From Leadbettera azotonutricia ZAS-9 (GTDB taxonomy: Bacteria; Spirochaetota; Spirochaetia; Treponematales; Breznakiellaceae), in contig NC_015577.1 of assembly GCF_000214355.1 (NCBI RefSeq), positions 2,347,389-2,411,388 of the forward strand: a DNA stretch of 64,000 nucleotides, in the 5' to 3' direction. Position 1 is the first letter of the stretch; each line of letters begins with the position of its first letter. This document shows positions 51,894 through 60,268 of this stretch, piece by piece. The translations under genes were made by a program, and so were the position numbers. The notes beneath the pieces are model-generated. The model searched no databases and was not told the DNA's origin. It saw only the letters and a list, made by a program, of their open reading frames with translations.

Positions 51894-53375
51894 TTACAAC
51901 AATGCTTCAATTTGCTGCCCAGCGATTTTTGGATCTGCCCTGCCGGAAGTAGCCGCCAGGACTTTTCCTACCAGAAAAGCAGTAAGTGTCTGGCGGCGTT
52001 TGGCATTGCCTGCAGCAATAGCAGCCTTGACATCTTCAAAAACCGCAGCTTCCGAAGCATGGACAGCCTTTACCACCTTTGCGATCTCCGCAGGGTCCGT
52101 GATAAGGCCCCAGCCTTTTTCTTTGATCAGCGTTTCGGGATCTTTTCCTTCGGCAATTGCAGCTTCAAGGGTCTGTTTGGCATTCTTCGTGGAAACCTGG
52201 CCCTTACTGATAAGAACAACCAGCGCAGCGAGTCCCTCAGGCTTTAATTTGAAATTTGAAAGGGATGATAAAGAAAGTCCGTCTTTATGGAGCAGGTGTT
52301 TAATATCGCCCAAAAGGTAATTTGCAATACGGGAGGCAGCGTCTTTTTTATCCATGCCCTTTGAAACTGCAACAGCAGCGGCAGTTTCAAAATAATCAGC
52401 CTCTTCCTTTTCTTCACAAACCAAATCAGCCTGTTCGGGATTAAGGCCGTATTCTGCTTCAAAACGCTTCATGCGGTTTACCGGAAGCTCCACCAGGGCT
52501 TTATCAACCTGTTCAAGGAACGCCTTATCAGGGGTAAAAATGGGGAGGTCAGGTTCAGGGAAGTAACGGTAATCGTGGGCATTTTCTTTTTTCCGCATTG
52601 GCTCGGTCTGGTCGCGGTTCTCGTTCCAGAGCCGCGTTTCCTGAACCACGATCTTGCCCGCGTCAAGCACTTCGCCCTGGCGCTGAATTTCGTAATTGAG
52701 CCCCAGGCGCACAAAACGGGATGAGTTGAGATTTTTAATCTCCACCTTTCTGCCCAGGCCCTTGCCCGGAAGATTGATGGATACGTTGGCGTCGGCCCGG
52801 AGGGAGCCCTCTTCCATGTTGCCATCGCAGACACCGAGGTAACGCACCATGCGGCGGAGCTGCTGTATAAAAACCTCGGCCTCTTCGCCGGTTTCCATAT
52901 CGGGCTCTGTTACAATTTCGAGAAGCGAAACACCGGCGCGGTTATAATCCAGCAGCGATACTGCGCCGGTGTGGATCATCTTGCCCGCATCTTCTTCAAG
53001 ATGGCACTCTTTTATGCGTATGGTTTTTTTGAAAGGTTTTCCATTGGCGTTTCCCTCAATTTCCACAGAACCCTGCTGGCCTAAAGGAGAGGCAAACTGG
53101 GAAATCTGATAATTCTTCGTCATATCGGGATAGAAATACTGCTTGCGCTCGAACCAGGTTTTTTCGGGAATAAAACAGCCCAGGGCTTTTGCAACCGTGC
53201 AGCCCATGCGCATGGATTCGATGTTGAGGCTGGGCAATACACCGGGATAGCCAAGGCACACAGGGCACACATTGGTATTGGGTTCATCCCCGAAGGCGGA
53301 TTTGCAGCCGCAGAAAACCTTTGTTTTGGTCAACAAGTGAATATGAACTTCTAGCCCTATAAACGACTGGTACAC
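51894..53375 (-). CDS. gatB: Asp/Glu-tRNA amidotransferase subunit B
   Basis: 493 aa. It activates mischarged Glu-tRNA-Gln (or Asp-tRNA-Asn) for amidation. FIGLEVHIHLLTKTKVFC, the zinc cysteines CGCKSAFG with CPVCLGYPG, and the YqeY-like C-terminal helices (from about 400) are in order. GTG start with AGGAG upstream. It is the last gene of gatCAB. Confidence 0.96.
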   Translation of the reverse strand: MYQSFIGLEVHIHLLTKTKVFCGCKSAFGDEPNTNVCPVCLGYPGVLPSLNIESMRMGCTVAKALGCFIPEKTWFERKQYFYPDMTKNYQISQFASPLGQQGSVEIEGNANGKPFKKTIRIKECHLEEDAGKMIHTGAVSLLDYNRAGVSLLEIVTEPDMETGEEAEVFIQQLRRMVRYLGVCDGNMEEGSLRADANVSINLPGKGLGRKVEIKNLNSSRFVRLGLNYEIQRQGEVLDAGKIVVQETRLWNENRDQTEPMRKKENAHDYRYFPEPDLPIFTPDKAFLEQVDKALVELPVNRMKRFEAEYGLNPEQADLVCEEKEEADYFETAAAVAVSKGMDKKDAASRIANYLLGDIKHLLHKDGLSLSSLSNFKLKPEGLAALVVLISKGQVSTKNAKQTLEAAIAEGKDPETLIKEKGWGLITDPAEIAKVVKAVHASEAAVFEDVKAAIAAGNAKRRQTLTAFLVGKVLAATSGRADPKIAGQQIEALL

Positions 53376-53390
53376 AGTATTACTCCTAAT

Positions 53391-54896
53391 TTATTTCCAA
53401 AAAGCCCTATACCCCGCAGGGTGCGGAAATGGGCAGGCCCCTTCGTAATCTTCGGCAATGTTCAGTAAGGTACCCTCCGCAAAAGCCCTGCCTATGAGCT
53501 GGACGCCAACAGGAAGGCCTCCTTCGACAGAGGCAGGGAAACTCAGGGCAGGAAGCCCGGCCAGGTTTGCGCAGCAGGTGTAAAGATCCGCTGCTTTTTG
53601 CGCAAAGGGCGAAAGGGAACTCGGCCCCCTGTCAAATGCCCTGGTGGGGAACACTGGAAGGAGTATGGCGTCACAGGCGCCGGCGGGGCCGTTATAATCG
53701 CTGTCCCCCAAAAGAGCCTCAAAATTCAGCCTGATGCCTGCCCGTATTTTCTGGGCCCTCAGGTAGTAACGATCCTGAAAACCCGAACGGAGCACAAAGG
53801 TCCCCAAGAGTATCCTGAGTTTTACCTCTGCGCCAAAACCCGCTTCCCTTGCCTTGTCGATGAGATCGTCGGGGTTCTCCGCCCAGTCGGGCCGCTTCCC
53901 GTACCGTATGCTGTCAAAGCGGGCCAGGTTGGCGGATGCCTCCGCGGTAGCAATAGTGTAATACGCGGGCACCCCGTATTTAAGGCTTGGAAGTTCCACA
54001 TCCTTTAAGGTATAACCCAAATCCGAAAGATTCTTTTTTGCAGCCTCGAAACCCTTGCGGACTTCGGGTTCAAGTTCGGCAGCCTGGGCAGCGATTTTAA
54101 GGCTCTCGGCCTCCCCTGCCGATCCGCCTGTGGAATCCCCTGCAGCTGAAATTGCCTTTGCCACGGCCTCAGGCGAAAGCACGCCGATGACCCCTTTGCC
54201 TCCGCCTTTTATTCCATTCCGGGCATCAAGGCCCGGCGCGCCTTTAGGGGCATTATGGGAAGTCTCGTCCAGGGGATCGGCGCCTTTAATAATGGAAAAG
54301 ACATCGCGGCAGCGGGAGATGGTGTCGGAGAGTATGCCTATGACTTCAAGGCTTGAAGCGTATGCCACAAGGCCGAAGCGTGAAACCGCGCCGTATGTGG
54401 GCTTAAGCCCCGCCACCCCGCAGAATGCCGCAGGCTGCCTCACTGAGCCGCCGGTGTCGGAGCCCAGGGCAAAGGGCGCAAGCCCCGCAGCCACAGCCGC
54501 CGCCGAACCGCCGGAGGATCCTCCAGGCACCCTCGACACATCCCAGGGGTTATTGGTCTTTTTAATTCCTGAATTGTCCGTGGAAGAGCCCATGCCGAAT
54601 TCGTCAAGGTTGGTTTTCCCTACCGGGATTGCCCCGGAAGCCAGGAGCTTCGATACCGCGGTGGCAGTATAGGGGGCCCTCACATTGGCCAAAAGTTTGG
54701 AGCCGCAGCTTACGCCGAAGCCCTGAACGGAAATATTGTCCTTGACCGCAAAGGGGAGGCCCGAGACCCCGGAAACCGCATCTTTTATAGAAGAAACCGG
54801 CGTATCTTTTGCCGGGTCGAATTCAATAAAAGCGCCAATCCTGTTTTCCCATTCTCTGAAATATGATTCAAAGCCCTGGGGCAATGTATAAGGCAT
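53391..54896 (-). CDS. gatA: Asp/Glu-tRNA amidotransferase subunit A (amidase)
   Basis: 501 aa, amidase signature family. It frees ammonia from glutamine for GatB. The catalytic Lys (FAVKDNISV), the Ser cluster GGSSGGSAAAVAAG and DTGGSVRQPAAFCG are all present. A Gly/Ala-rich stretch near residues 215-260 (NGIKGGGKGVIG, then GDSTGGSAGEAESL) appears longer than in many relatives. It lies between gatC (14-bp gap) and gatB (15-bp gap). Confidence 0.96.
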   Translation of the reverse strand: MPYTLPQGFESYFREWENRIGAFIEFDPAKDTPVSSIKDAVSGVSGLPFAVKDNISVQGFGVSCGSKLLANVRAPYTATAVSKLLASGAIPVGKTNLDEFGMGSSTDNSGIKKTNNPWDVSRVPGGSSGGSAAAVAAGLAPFALGSDTGGSVRQPAAFCGVAGLKPTYGAVSRFGLVAYASSLEVIGILSDTISRCRDVFSIIKGADPLDETSHNAPKGAPGLDARNGIKGGGKGVIGVLSPEAVAKAISAAGDSTGGSAGEAESLKIAAQAAELEPEVRKGFEAAKKNLSDLGYTLKDVELPSLKYGVPAYYTIATAEASANLARFDSIRYGKRPDWAENPDDLIDKAREAGFGAEVKLRILLGTFVLRSGFQDRYYLRAQKIRAGIRLNFEALLGDSDYNGPAGACDAILLPVFPTRAFDRGPSSLSPFAQKAADLYTCCANLAGLPALSFPASVEGGLPVGVQLIGRAFAEGTLLNIAEDYEGACPFPHPAGYRAFWK

Positions 54897-54910
54897 TATT
54901 AAAGCTCCAT

Positions 54911-55234
54911 TTATAGAACATTGGGGATAACCAGGAAACGTCCGTCCCTGTCCCCGGCATTTTTCAGTATATTTTCATTGAGGTCTTTGGCATTTTCGGC
55001 AGGCGAATCAAGCCTGAAAAAGGCGGATGTCACGCTTTTGGCATTGGCAGCCTGCCCTGCGCTCAGGCTGGAAGAAAGCCCCGCAGGGAAAGCCTGGGCA
55101 TCGCTATCCGCAGCCTGCATGGCTGCAAAATACCCCAGCATTTGCTCAAAGGCAGGAAAGGCCGAGGCCAATTCTTCATCCCCAAGATTGAGGTGGGCCA
55201 GATCAGCGGTTTCCTTAAGATCTTCGATTTTCAT
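54911..55234 (-). CDS. gatC: Asp/Glu-tRNA amidotransferase subunit C
   Basis: 107 aa from MKIEDLKETADLAHLNL. The helical start and the final segment with a free C-terminal tail (DGRFLVIPNVL) fit GatC, which holds A and B together. The frame opens at a GTG at 55255, but that codon has no ribosome-binding site and lies inside the promoter. The ATG at 55234 stands 6 nt after a -10-like CACTAT, so it is probably translated from a leaderless mRNA. Confidence 0.88.
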   Translation of the reverse strand: MKIEDLKETADLAHLNLGDEELASAFPAFEQMLGYFAAMQAADSDAQAFPAGLSSSLSAGQAANAKSVTSAFFRLDSPAENAKDLNENILKNAGDRDGRFLVIPNVL

Positions 55235-55240
55235 ACAGGA

Positions 55241-55269
55241 ATAGTGGCATATCACCTTTTTTAAGTCAA
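55241..55269 (-). promoter_or_regulatory. gatCAB promoter, leaderless layout
   Basis: On the minus strand TTGACT (55264-55269), 17 nt, CACTAT (55241-55246), then 6 nt to the ATG. The -35 is strong and the -10 weak. Confidence 0.5.
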
Positions 55270-55301
55270 GTATTTCGTATATTTATACATTCTTTATACA
55301 T

Positions 55302-55334
55302 AGCCGTTTCAAAACCGGTTATTTTGAAACGGCT
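55302..55334 (-). terminator. Hairpin just after slyX
   Basis: AGCCGTTTCAAAA (55302-55314) pairs perfectly with its complement at 55322-55334 around a 7-nt loop, 2 nt after the slyX stop. It fits a transcription-end stem, but no T-run follows, so termination would need Rho or another factor. Two ATGTATAAA direct repeats follow toward gatC. Confidence 0.5.
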
Positions 55335-55336
55335 CA

Positions 55337-55573
55337 TCAATAATGGGGCGGCCTTTGGTTGGGAATTTCTTCCAAATCCCGGGATATTTGTATAAGTTTT
55401 TCCTTTACCGCCCCATGTTCTTCCGCCAGCTTGTCCATGAAGAGGTGGCGTTTTGTAACTTCATCCTGAAGGCGGATGAGGAACTCTTCAAGATAGGCGA
55501 GGCGGGTTTCAATCTTCTCAAGCCGTGAATCAAGCTCAACCGGGATTGTGCCAACAGGGGTTGGAGTTTCCAT
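55337..55573 (-). CDS. slyX: SlyX-family coiled-coil protein
   Basis: 78 aa from METPTPVG. The SlyX signature is present: DSRLEKIETRLAYLEEFLIR, a coiled coil, and the proline-rich tail NQRPPHY. The role of SlyX is not settled. A GTG at 55579 is also in frame, but the ATG at 55573 lies 6 nt after TATACT, matching the leaderless layout. It is downstream of azlD but seems to have its own promoter. Confidence 0.85.
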   Translation of the reverse strand: METPTPVGTIPVELDSRLEKIETRLAYLEEFLIRLQDEVTKRHLFMDKLAEEHGAVKEKLIQISRDLEEIPNQRPPHY

Positions 55574-55579
55574 GAGCAC

Positions 55580-55608
55580 AGTATAGGAGAATTGTCTCCG
55601 GATTAAAA
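55580..55608 (-). promoter_or_regulatory. slyX promoter, leaderless layout
   Basis: On the minus strand TTTTAA (55603-55608), 17 nt and TATACT (55580-55585) end 6 nt before the ATG. The -35 overlaps the azlD stop. Confidence 0.5.
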
Positions 55609-55950
55609 GCCTTTAAGAACCTGTTTCAGTACCATGTAAAGGGCAGTGCCCCCAAAAATGCTGATGAGTGAATTGCGTTTCCAGAGATGGAGCGCCGCAG
55701 TAACACCGGCAGCTGCGAGGACCGGAAGGCTCTCGTATACATTGGCTTTTATTGAACTTGCCACAGACGAAACTGCCAGGACGGTCATGGCTGCCGGGGG
55801 CACTATTTTTTCCACAAAGCTAATCCAGCCTGCTCCCCTGTTCCCTTCCCCGTTCCCGGTACGGAAAAAAATAAAAGGAAAGGCCCTGCAGAACAAAACT
55901 ACTGCCCCTGTAGCAAATGTGAAAACCAGGGCTTCGCCTAAGGTGTTCAT
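55603..55950 (-). CDS. azlD: Branched-chain amino acid exporter subunit AzlD
   Basis: 115 aa with four membrane helices (KANVYESLPVLAAAGVTAAL in the middle). It is the small partner of AzlC in a two-subunit exporter of branched-chain amino acids and analogues. It overlaps azlC by 4 bp. The short size is normal for the family. Confidence 0.85.
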   Translation of the reverse strand: MNTLGEALVFTFATGAVVLFCRAFPFIFFRTGNGEGNRGAGWISFVEKIVPPAAMTVLAVSSVASSIKANVYESLPVLAAAGVTAALHLWKRNSLISIFGGTALYMVLKQVLKGF

Positions 55951-56678
55951 GCTTTTTCCCCTTTGCCGGTTTGCCCCAAAAGGGAAACCAGGGCCAGCGA
56001 CAGGGCCATAGCCGTAAGCAGGCTGAATCTGCCGGGAATAAAAATCACCGAGAGCACGGTGACAAGTCCCGATATAACAAAGACATGGGGCTTCTTCACC
56101 CTCAGTATCTGCTCTATGAGCAATACTACAAACAATGCAGTAAGGGCGAATCCTATGCCTTCAAAATTGAAAGGGATGAGCGATCCTGCCGCAGCGCCTA
56201 TCACGGAGCCCGAGACCCAGTAGAATTGATCCAGCAGGGTTACATAAAACATGAAGAGATCCCTGTCGCTCCCAGGGGGGATAATTCCCGCGTCTGCGTC
56301 ATCTCCTTGAGGCAGGCTGGACAGGAGGGCGAAGGTTTCGTCGGTAAGGCCGAATATGCAGTAAAGCCGCATAAAGCCCTTGCCGGGCAGACGCTTTAGC
56401 ATGGAAAGGCCGTACGCCATGTGCCGGGCATTGAGCACCAGCTCCATAAGGCAAATTTCCCAAAGTGTGGTTCCTGCCGCAAAAAGACCTATCGCCATGA
56501 ACTGTCCGGCCCCTGCATAAAGCACAAGGCTCATCACAAGACTGAGCCACCAGGGATAGCCCGCATTCACCAGGAGAAGACCAAAGGCAATGCCTATGGT
56601 TGCATATCCTAAAAGCACAGGGATGGAATATTTTACCGCAGCCTTAAAGAGCCGCGAATTAAATTGAAGCCTGCTCAT
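55947..56678 (-). CDS. azlC: Branched-chain amino acid exporter subunit AzlC
   Basis: 243 aa from MSRLQFNSRL; the frame opens at 56699. About seven to eight membrane helices. IPVLLGYATIGIAFGLLLVN, LYAGAGQFMAIGLFAAG and LMELVLNARHMAYGLSM are AzlC hallmarks. With AzlD it exports branched-chain amino acids. It is divergent from the DprA-like gene; no regulator gene is seen. Confidence 0.92.
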   Translation of the reverse strand: MSRLQFNSRLFKAAVKYSIPVLLGYATIGIAFGLLLVNAGYPWWLSLVMSLVLYAGAGQFMAIGLFAAGTTLWEICLMELVLNARHMAYGLSMLKRLPGKGFMRLYCIFGLTDETFALLSSLPQGDDADAGIIPPGSDRDLFMFYVTLLDQFYWVSGSVIGAAAGSLIPFNFEGIGFALTALFVVLLIEQILRVKKPHVFVISGLVTVLSVIFIPGRFSLLTAMALSLALVSLLGQTGKGEKA

Positions 56679-56711
56679 AGATATCCAAAGATACAACAAA
56701 ACATCAATAAT

Positions 56712-56720
56712 TGGTATAAT
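56712..56720 (+). promoter_or_regulatory. DprA-like gene promoter, extended -10, leaderless layout
   Basis: TGG-TATAAT, a perfect -10 with TG extension, ends 6 nt before the ATG at 56727. The -35 region is poor and no Shine-Dalgarno is possible. Confidence 0.6.
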
Positions 56721-56726
56721 GCGAAT

Positions 56727-57443
56727 ATGGAAGAAGCAACCAGGGAAATAATAGCCATTGCCCCAGGCGATCCTCTCTACCCCGTCAATCTGGGGAAAAT
56801 CAGCGGGAAGCTTCGCACTCTCTACGCCCTTGGGAACACCGCCCTACTTGGAGAAACCTTTGCCGCTGCGGTGGTGGGAACTACCACTCCCTCGGAAGCA
56901 GCAAAAGCTGCCTGCGCCGAGACAACCTCCTTCCTGGTCGAAAAAGGCTTTGTCATCGTAAGCGGCCTCGCCGCAGGCTGCGATACCATCGCCCATCAAA
57001 GCTGCCTGGACGCGGGAGGCAAAACCATTGCCGTTCTGGCACACGGCCTTGACATTTGCTATCCCCGTTCAAACCTCAACCTGAGGGACGCCATCCTCGA
57101 AAAAGGCGGCCTCCTCCTTTCCGAATACCCCCCAGGAACAAAACCCCGGAAGAATTTCTTCGTCGCCCGGGACCGCATACAAAGCGGCCTCTCAAGGGGC
57201 ATCGTTGTTATCGAAACTGATGTTACCGGAGGAACCATGCATACTGCCCGCTTCGCAGAAAAACAAAAACGCCTCATCGGGTGCATCGTCAGCCAGGCCA
57301 GGGGTAACAAAGAACTGCTTAAAGAAAACAAAGCCCTGCCCCTGAAAACTGCTATGGAAAAAGATACTTTTATTATAAGCATGAAAATACTTGATATTAA
57401 ATCCCATGAGCCGGATAAAAAAAGCCAAATGGAACTATTTTGA
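56727..57443 (+). CDS. DprA/Smf-like DNA-processing protein
   Basis: 238 aa from MEEATREIIAI. The Rossmann-fold core is present: VIVSGLAAGCDTIAHQ (usual form SGxARGID), GLDICYPRSN, LLSEYPPGTKP, and RDRIQSGLSRGIVVIE with TGGTMHTARFA. DprA guards single-stranded DNA taken up in transformation and loads RecA. It lacks the C-terminal winged helix of longer DprAs. Other competence genes are not seen here. The frame opens at 56664, but the promoter just before 56727 sets the start. Confidence 0.8.
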   Translation: MEEATREIIAIAPGDPLYPVNLGKISGKLRTLYALGNTALLGETFAAAVVGTTTPSEAAKAACAETTSFLVEKGFVIVSGLAAGCDTIAHQSCLDAGGKTIAVLAHGLDICYPRSNLNLRDAILEKGGLLLSEYPPGTKPRKNFFVARDRIQSGLSRGIVVIETDVTGGTMHTARFAEKQKRLIGCIVSQARGNKELLKENKALPLKTAMEKDTFIISMKILDIKSHEPDKKSQMELF

Positions 57444-57492
57444 GTATTTTACCTTTATTTATGCTGTGATATAATCAATAAAGGAAGATACT

Positions 57493-58068
57493 ATGCCCTT
57501 TACCATCACCCCGGTCGAACAAAAAGCCCTCCTCAAGGATGCCCGCGAAACCATTGCTGCCAAACTCGAAGGCCGCAAGCCCCGCTATGAGCGTTCCCCT
57601 GAATTAGCCAAGGCCGTAGCCTCGGGCGGTTCCGCCCTTGCAGTGCCTTGCGGTGCATTTGTAACTCTCCATTTAGGGAAAAATCTTCGCGGCTGCATAG
57701 GCCGCATGAGCGCCGGCTTGCCCCTTGAAGAAACTGTAAGAACCATGGCAATAGAAGCCGCCTTTGGCGATCCCCGCTTCCCGTCGCTTTCGTCTGATGA
57801 ATTCCCCCGCTGTTCCATCGAAATTTCAGCCCTTTCGCCTATGGAATTATGCCCCGATCCTTATTCGATCAAAGTGGGCGTCCATGGCCTCTACCTCATA
57901 TACCGGGGCAGGGCCGGCGTGCTGTTGCCCCAGGTTCCCGTTGAACAGGGCTGGAACCAGCAGGAATATTTGGATTATATCTGCATAAAGGCAGGGCTGC
58001 CGCCCAAATCGTACGAAGCGCCGGGAGCCGAGCTTTTTACGTTTACTGCGGTAGTGTTTGGGGAATGA
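57493..58068 (+). CDS. amrA: AmmeMemoRadiSam system protein A (AMMECR1 family)
   Basis: 191 aa. CGAFVTLHLGKNLRGCIGRM and PRFPSLSSDEFPRCSIEIS with LPQVPVEQGWNQQEYLDYIC are AMMECR1 hallmarks. In most genomes it lies beside a Memo gene and the radical SAM enzyme; here amrS is 47 kb away and no Memo gene is in view. TATAAT at 57470-57475 and AAGGAAG give a short normal leader. It converges with queD. Confidence 0.9.
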   Translation: MPFTITPVEQKALLKDARETIAAKLEGRKPRYERSPELAKAVASGGSALAVPCGAFVTLHLGKNLRGCIGRMSAGLPLEETVRTMAIEAAFGDPRFPSLSSDEFPRCSIEISALSPMELCPDPYSIKVGVHGLYLIYRGRAGVLLPQVPVEQGWNQQEYLDYICIKAGLPPKSYEAPGAELFTFTAVVFGE

Positions 58069-58077
58069 ATCCTGGGG

Positions 58078-58452
58078 CTATTTATCCGGTTTATACCGCG
58101 CCATGCTGGTAGGGGTCTCGTAGACATCCACCGCATGGAGGAGGCCCGCCGCTTCGGGAGGCAAAAGCGCCTTCGTCTGATCAAAAATATATTTTGCGAT
58201 CCGCTCGGCGCTGGGGTCGTTTGCAAAGATCCCCTTGTCGTTAAGGTTGGTATGATCCAGGCCAGCGCAGGCTTCCCTCAGACACTTCTTCAATACTCCA
58301 AAATCCAGGAGCATGCCGCCATCGGAGAGGGACTCCCCCCTTGCCCAGGCACGGACACGGTAGTTATGGCCATGGAGGTTTTCGCATTTGCCGTGGTAAT
58401 GGCTTAAAAAATGGGCTGCCGCAAAATCGGCCTCAACTCTGACGCTGTACAT
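58078..58452 (-). CDS. queD: 6-carboxytetrahydropterin synthase QueD
   Basis: 124 aa. Zinc histidines in FAAAHFLSHY and NLHGHNY, the catalytic Cys in GKCENLHGH, LDHTNLND and VYETPTSMARY match QueD of queuosine and archaeosine synthesis, rather than eukaryotic PTPS. The ATG lies 6 nt after TATCTT, another leaderless candidate. Other queuosine genes are not in the window. Confidence 0.92.
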   Translation of the reverse strand: MYSVRVEADFAAAHFLSHYHGKCENLHGHNYRVRAWARGESLSDGGMLLDFGVLKKCLREACAGLDHTNLNDKGIFANDPSAERIAKYIFDQTKALLPPEAAGLLHAVDVYETPTSMARYKPDK

Positions 58453-58458
58453 GTTCTA

Positions 58459-58487
58459 AAGATACCCCTAAGGCAGCAGGAGGGCAA
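58459..58487 (-). promoter_or_regulatory. queD promoter, leaderless layout
   Basis: On the minus strand TTGCCC (58482-58487), 17 nt, TATCTT (58459-58464), then 6 nt to the ATG. Confidence 0.55.
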
Positions 58488-58500
58488 GGCTTTTCTTGTG

Positions 58501-58529
58501 TTGAATTATGCCCGCATTCCCATTATAGT
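58501..58529 (+). promoter_or_regulatory. murE promoter, leaderless layout
   Basis: TTGAAT (58501-58506), 17 nt, TATAGT (58524-58529), then 6 nt to the ATG at 58536. This is the clearest example of the layout. Confidence 0.65.
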
Positions 58530-58535
58530 AAATTC

Positions 58536-60248
58536 ATGAGCGCCGGTAAAAGGAACAACCCTTACGCCAGGAATTTTAAGGAATTTTTCACATCCCAGCT
58601 TGCCGAAAAGGCGGGTATAGTCGGGACCCGTTACGGCGGGGAGAACGATCCTCTTATTACCGGCCTGGAGTACGACTCCCGCAAGGTTAAGCCAGGGTTT
58701 ATTTATTTTGCCCTCCCCGGGCTCCACGCCGACGGCCATGCCTTTATCCCCGAGGCCGAGAAATGGGGCGCCTCGGTTATCGTCCATCAGGATGAGCTCA
58801 AAGAATTCAGGGAATGGGTTACATACATAAGGGTAAAGGATTCCCGCTTTGCCATGTCCCCCATAGCGGACGCCTTCTATAATCACCCCTCGCGGCACAT
58901 GGCTGTCGTAGGGGTCACAGGCACCGAGGGGAAAAGCACCACGGTCTATCTTATCCACCAGCTTCTGGGCCTTTTGGGGCTCAGGTCGGGCTTTATCTCC
59001 ACGGTCATGCAGGGGGATGGGAAAACCGACTTCTGCAATCCTGAACACCAGACCACCCCAGAGGCGGTAACCATCCATAAACTTTTGGCCGACATGAAAC
59101 GCAATGACGCGGACTTTGCGGTAGTGGAGTCCAGTTCCCACGGCCTCTCAAAACGGACCAATAGGCTGGGGGATGTGGTCTTCGATGTGGGGGTCATGAC
59201 CAACGTAACCCATGAGCATCTGGAATTTCACGGCACCTGGGAACAGTACCGGAGCGACAAGGCTGAACTTTTCCGTTCTTTGGATGCTGCCCCGGATCAT
59301 GCAAAGCTGGATCAGAAAAATCAGCAGCCCCGCCGCAAAACGGACGAGGTATATTATCCACAAAAGGTATTGCATTCGGAGCTCAATGCCCTTGTGTCGG
59401 TGCCGTCTTTCGGCGTGGTTAATGCCGATGATCCCAGCGCGGATTTTTTTGCCGAGGCTACAAAACACAAAACCTACAGCTACAGTGTGCGCGGGGCGGA
59501 TGCGGACCTCTCCCTTAAAATTATTGAAAGCAGCGCCTGGGGCAACTGGTACGAAGTCCATGCAGCAGCCACTGGCGAAGATCTCATTATACGGGATCAA
59601 TTGCCCGGGGCTTTCAATGCAGGGAATGTGTTGGCAAGCCTCCTGGTAGTTTCCAACCTCCTTTCTAAAGACATAAAAGACCTGATTCCCCTTATCCCCT
59701 ACCTCAAGCCCGTAAGGGGCAGGATGACCGCTATCAGCAAAGGCCAGCCTTTTGAAGTGATGGTGGATTATGCCCATACCCCGTCGTCTTTCGAAACCAT
59801 ATTCCCTCCCCTGCGCGAAAGGCTCAACGCCTCAGGCGGCAGGATCATAAGCCTCTTTGGATCAGCCGGGGAACGGGACACCAGGAAGCGCCCCGAGCAG
59901 GGCCGAATTGCCGCTGCCTATTCCGACATAGTGGTACTCTGCGACGAAGATCCCCGGGGCGAAGATCCCGTGGCTATACTCGAAGAGATAGCCCAGGGCT
60001 GCGTAGCAGACCAGGGCTGCAAAACAGACCAGGGAGCCGGTGACAGTAAAACTGTCAACAAGGATCTCTTCCTCATTCCCGACAGGCCAGAAGCCATACG
60101 CAAAGCCTTCTCCCTTGCAAAACCAGGGGATCTGGTTTTGCTGCTGGGCAAGGGGCACGAGAATTCAATTATCTATAAAGACGGGAAAATAGATTACGAC
60201 GAAATATCCGAGGCGGAAAAAGCCCTGGACGAATTAAAAAACAACTAG
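58536..60248 (+). CDS. murE: UDP-MurNAc-tripeptide synthetase MurE
   Basis: 570 aa, longer than the E. coli enzyme (about 495), with insertions near residues 255-272 (DQKNQQPRRKTD) and 490-510. It adds the third amino acid of the wall peptide. ATP site GVTGTEGKSTT. The residues that choose the amino acid read CDEDPRGEDP instead of the DNPR that selects meso-diaminopimelate in E. coli. Treponemes carry ornithine in their wall, so an ornithine-type enzyme is expected, but specificity cannot be read from the motif alone. Confidence 0.93.
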   Translation: MSAGKRNNPYARNFKEFFTSQLAEKAGIVGTRYGGENDPLITGLEYDSRKVKPGFIYFALPGLHADGHAFIPEAEKWGASVIVHQDELKEFREWVTYIRVKDSRFAMSPIADAFYNHPSRHMAVVGVTGTEGKSTTVYLIHQLLGLLGLRSGFISTVMQGDGKTDFCNPEHQTTPEAVTIHKLLADMKRNDADFAVVESSSHGLSKRTNRLGDVVFDVGVMTNVTHEHLEFHGTWEQYRSDKAELFRSLDAAPDHAKLDQKNQQPRRKTDEVYYPQKVLHSELNALVSVPSFGVVNADDPSADFFAEATKHKTYSYSVRGADADLSLKIIESSAWGNWYEVHAAATGEDLIIRDQLPGAFNAGNVLASLLVVSNLLSKDIKDLIPLIPYLKPVRGRMTAISKGQPFEVMVDYAHTPSSFETIFPPLRERLNASGGRIISLFGSAGERDTRKRPEQGRIAAAYSDIVVLCDEDPRGEDPVAILEEIAQGCVADQGCKTDQGAGDSKTVNKDLFLIPDRPEAIRKAFSLAKPGDLVLLLGKGHENSIIYKDGKIDYDEISEAEKALDELKNN

Positions 60249-60268
60249 GAGTGCCACAGGCTCCTATC

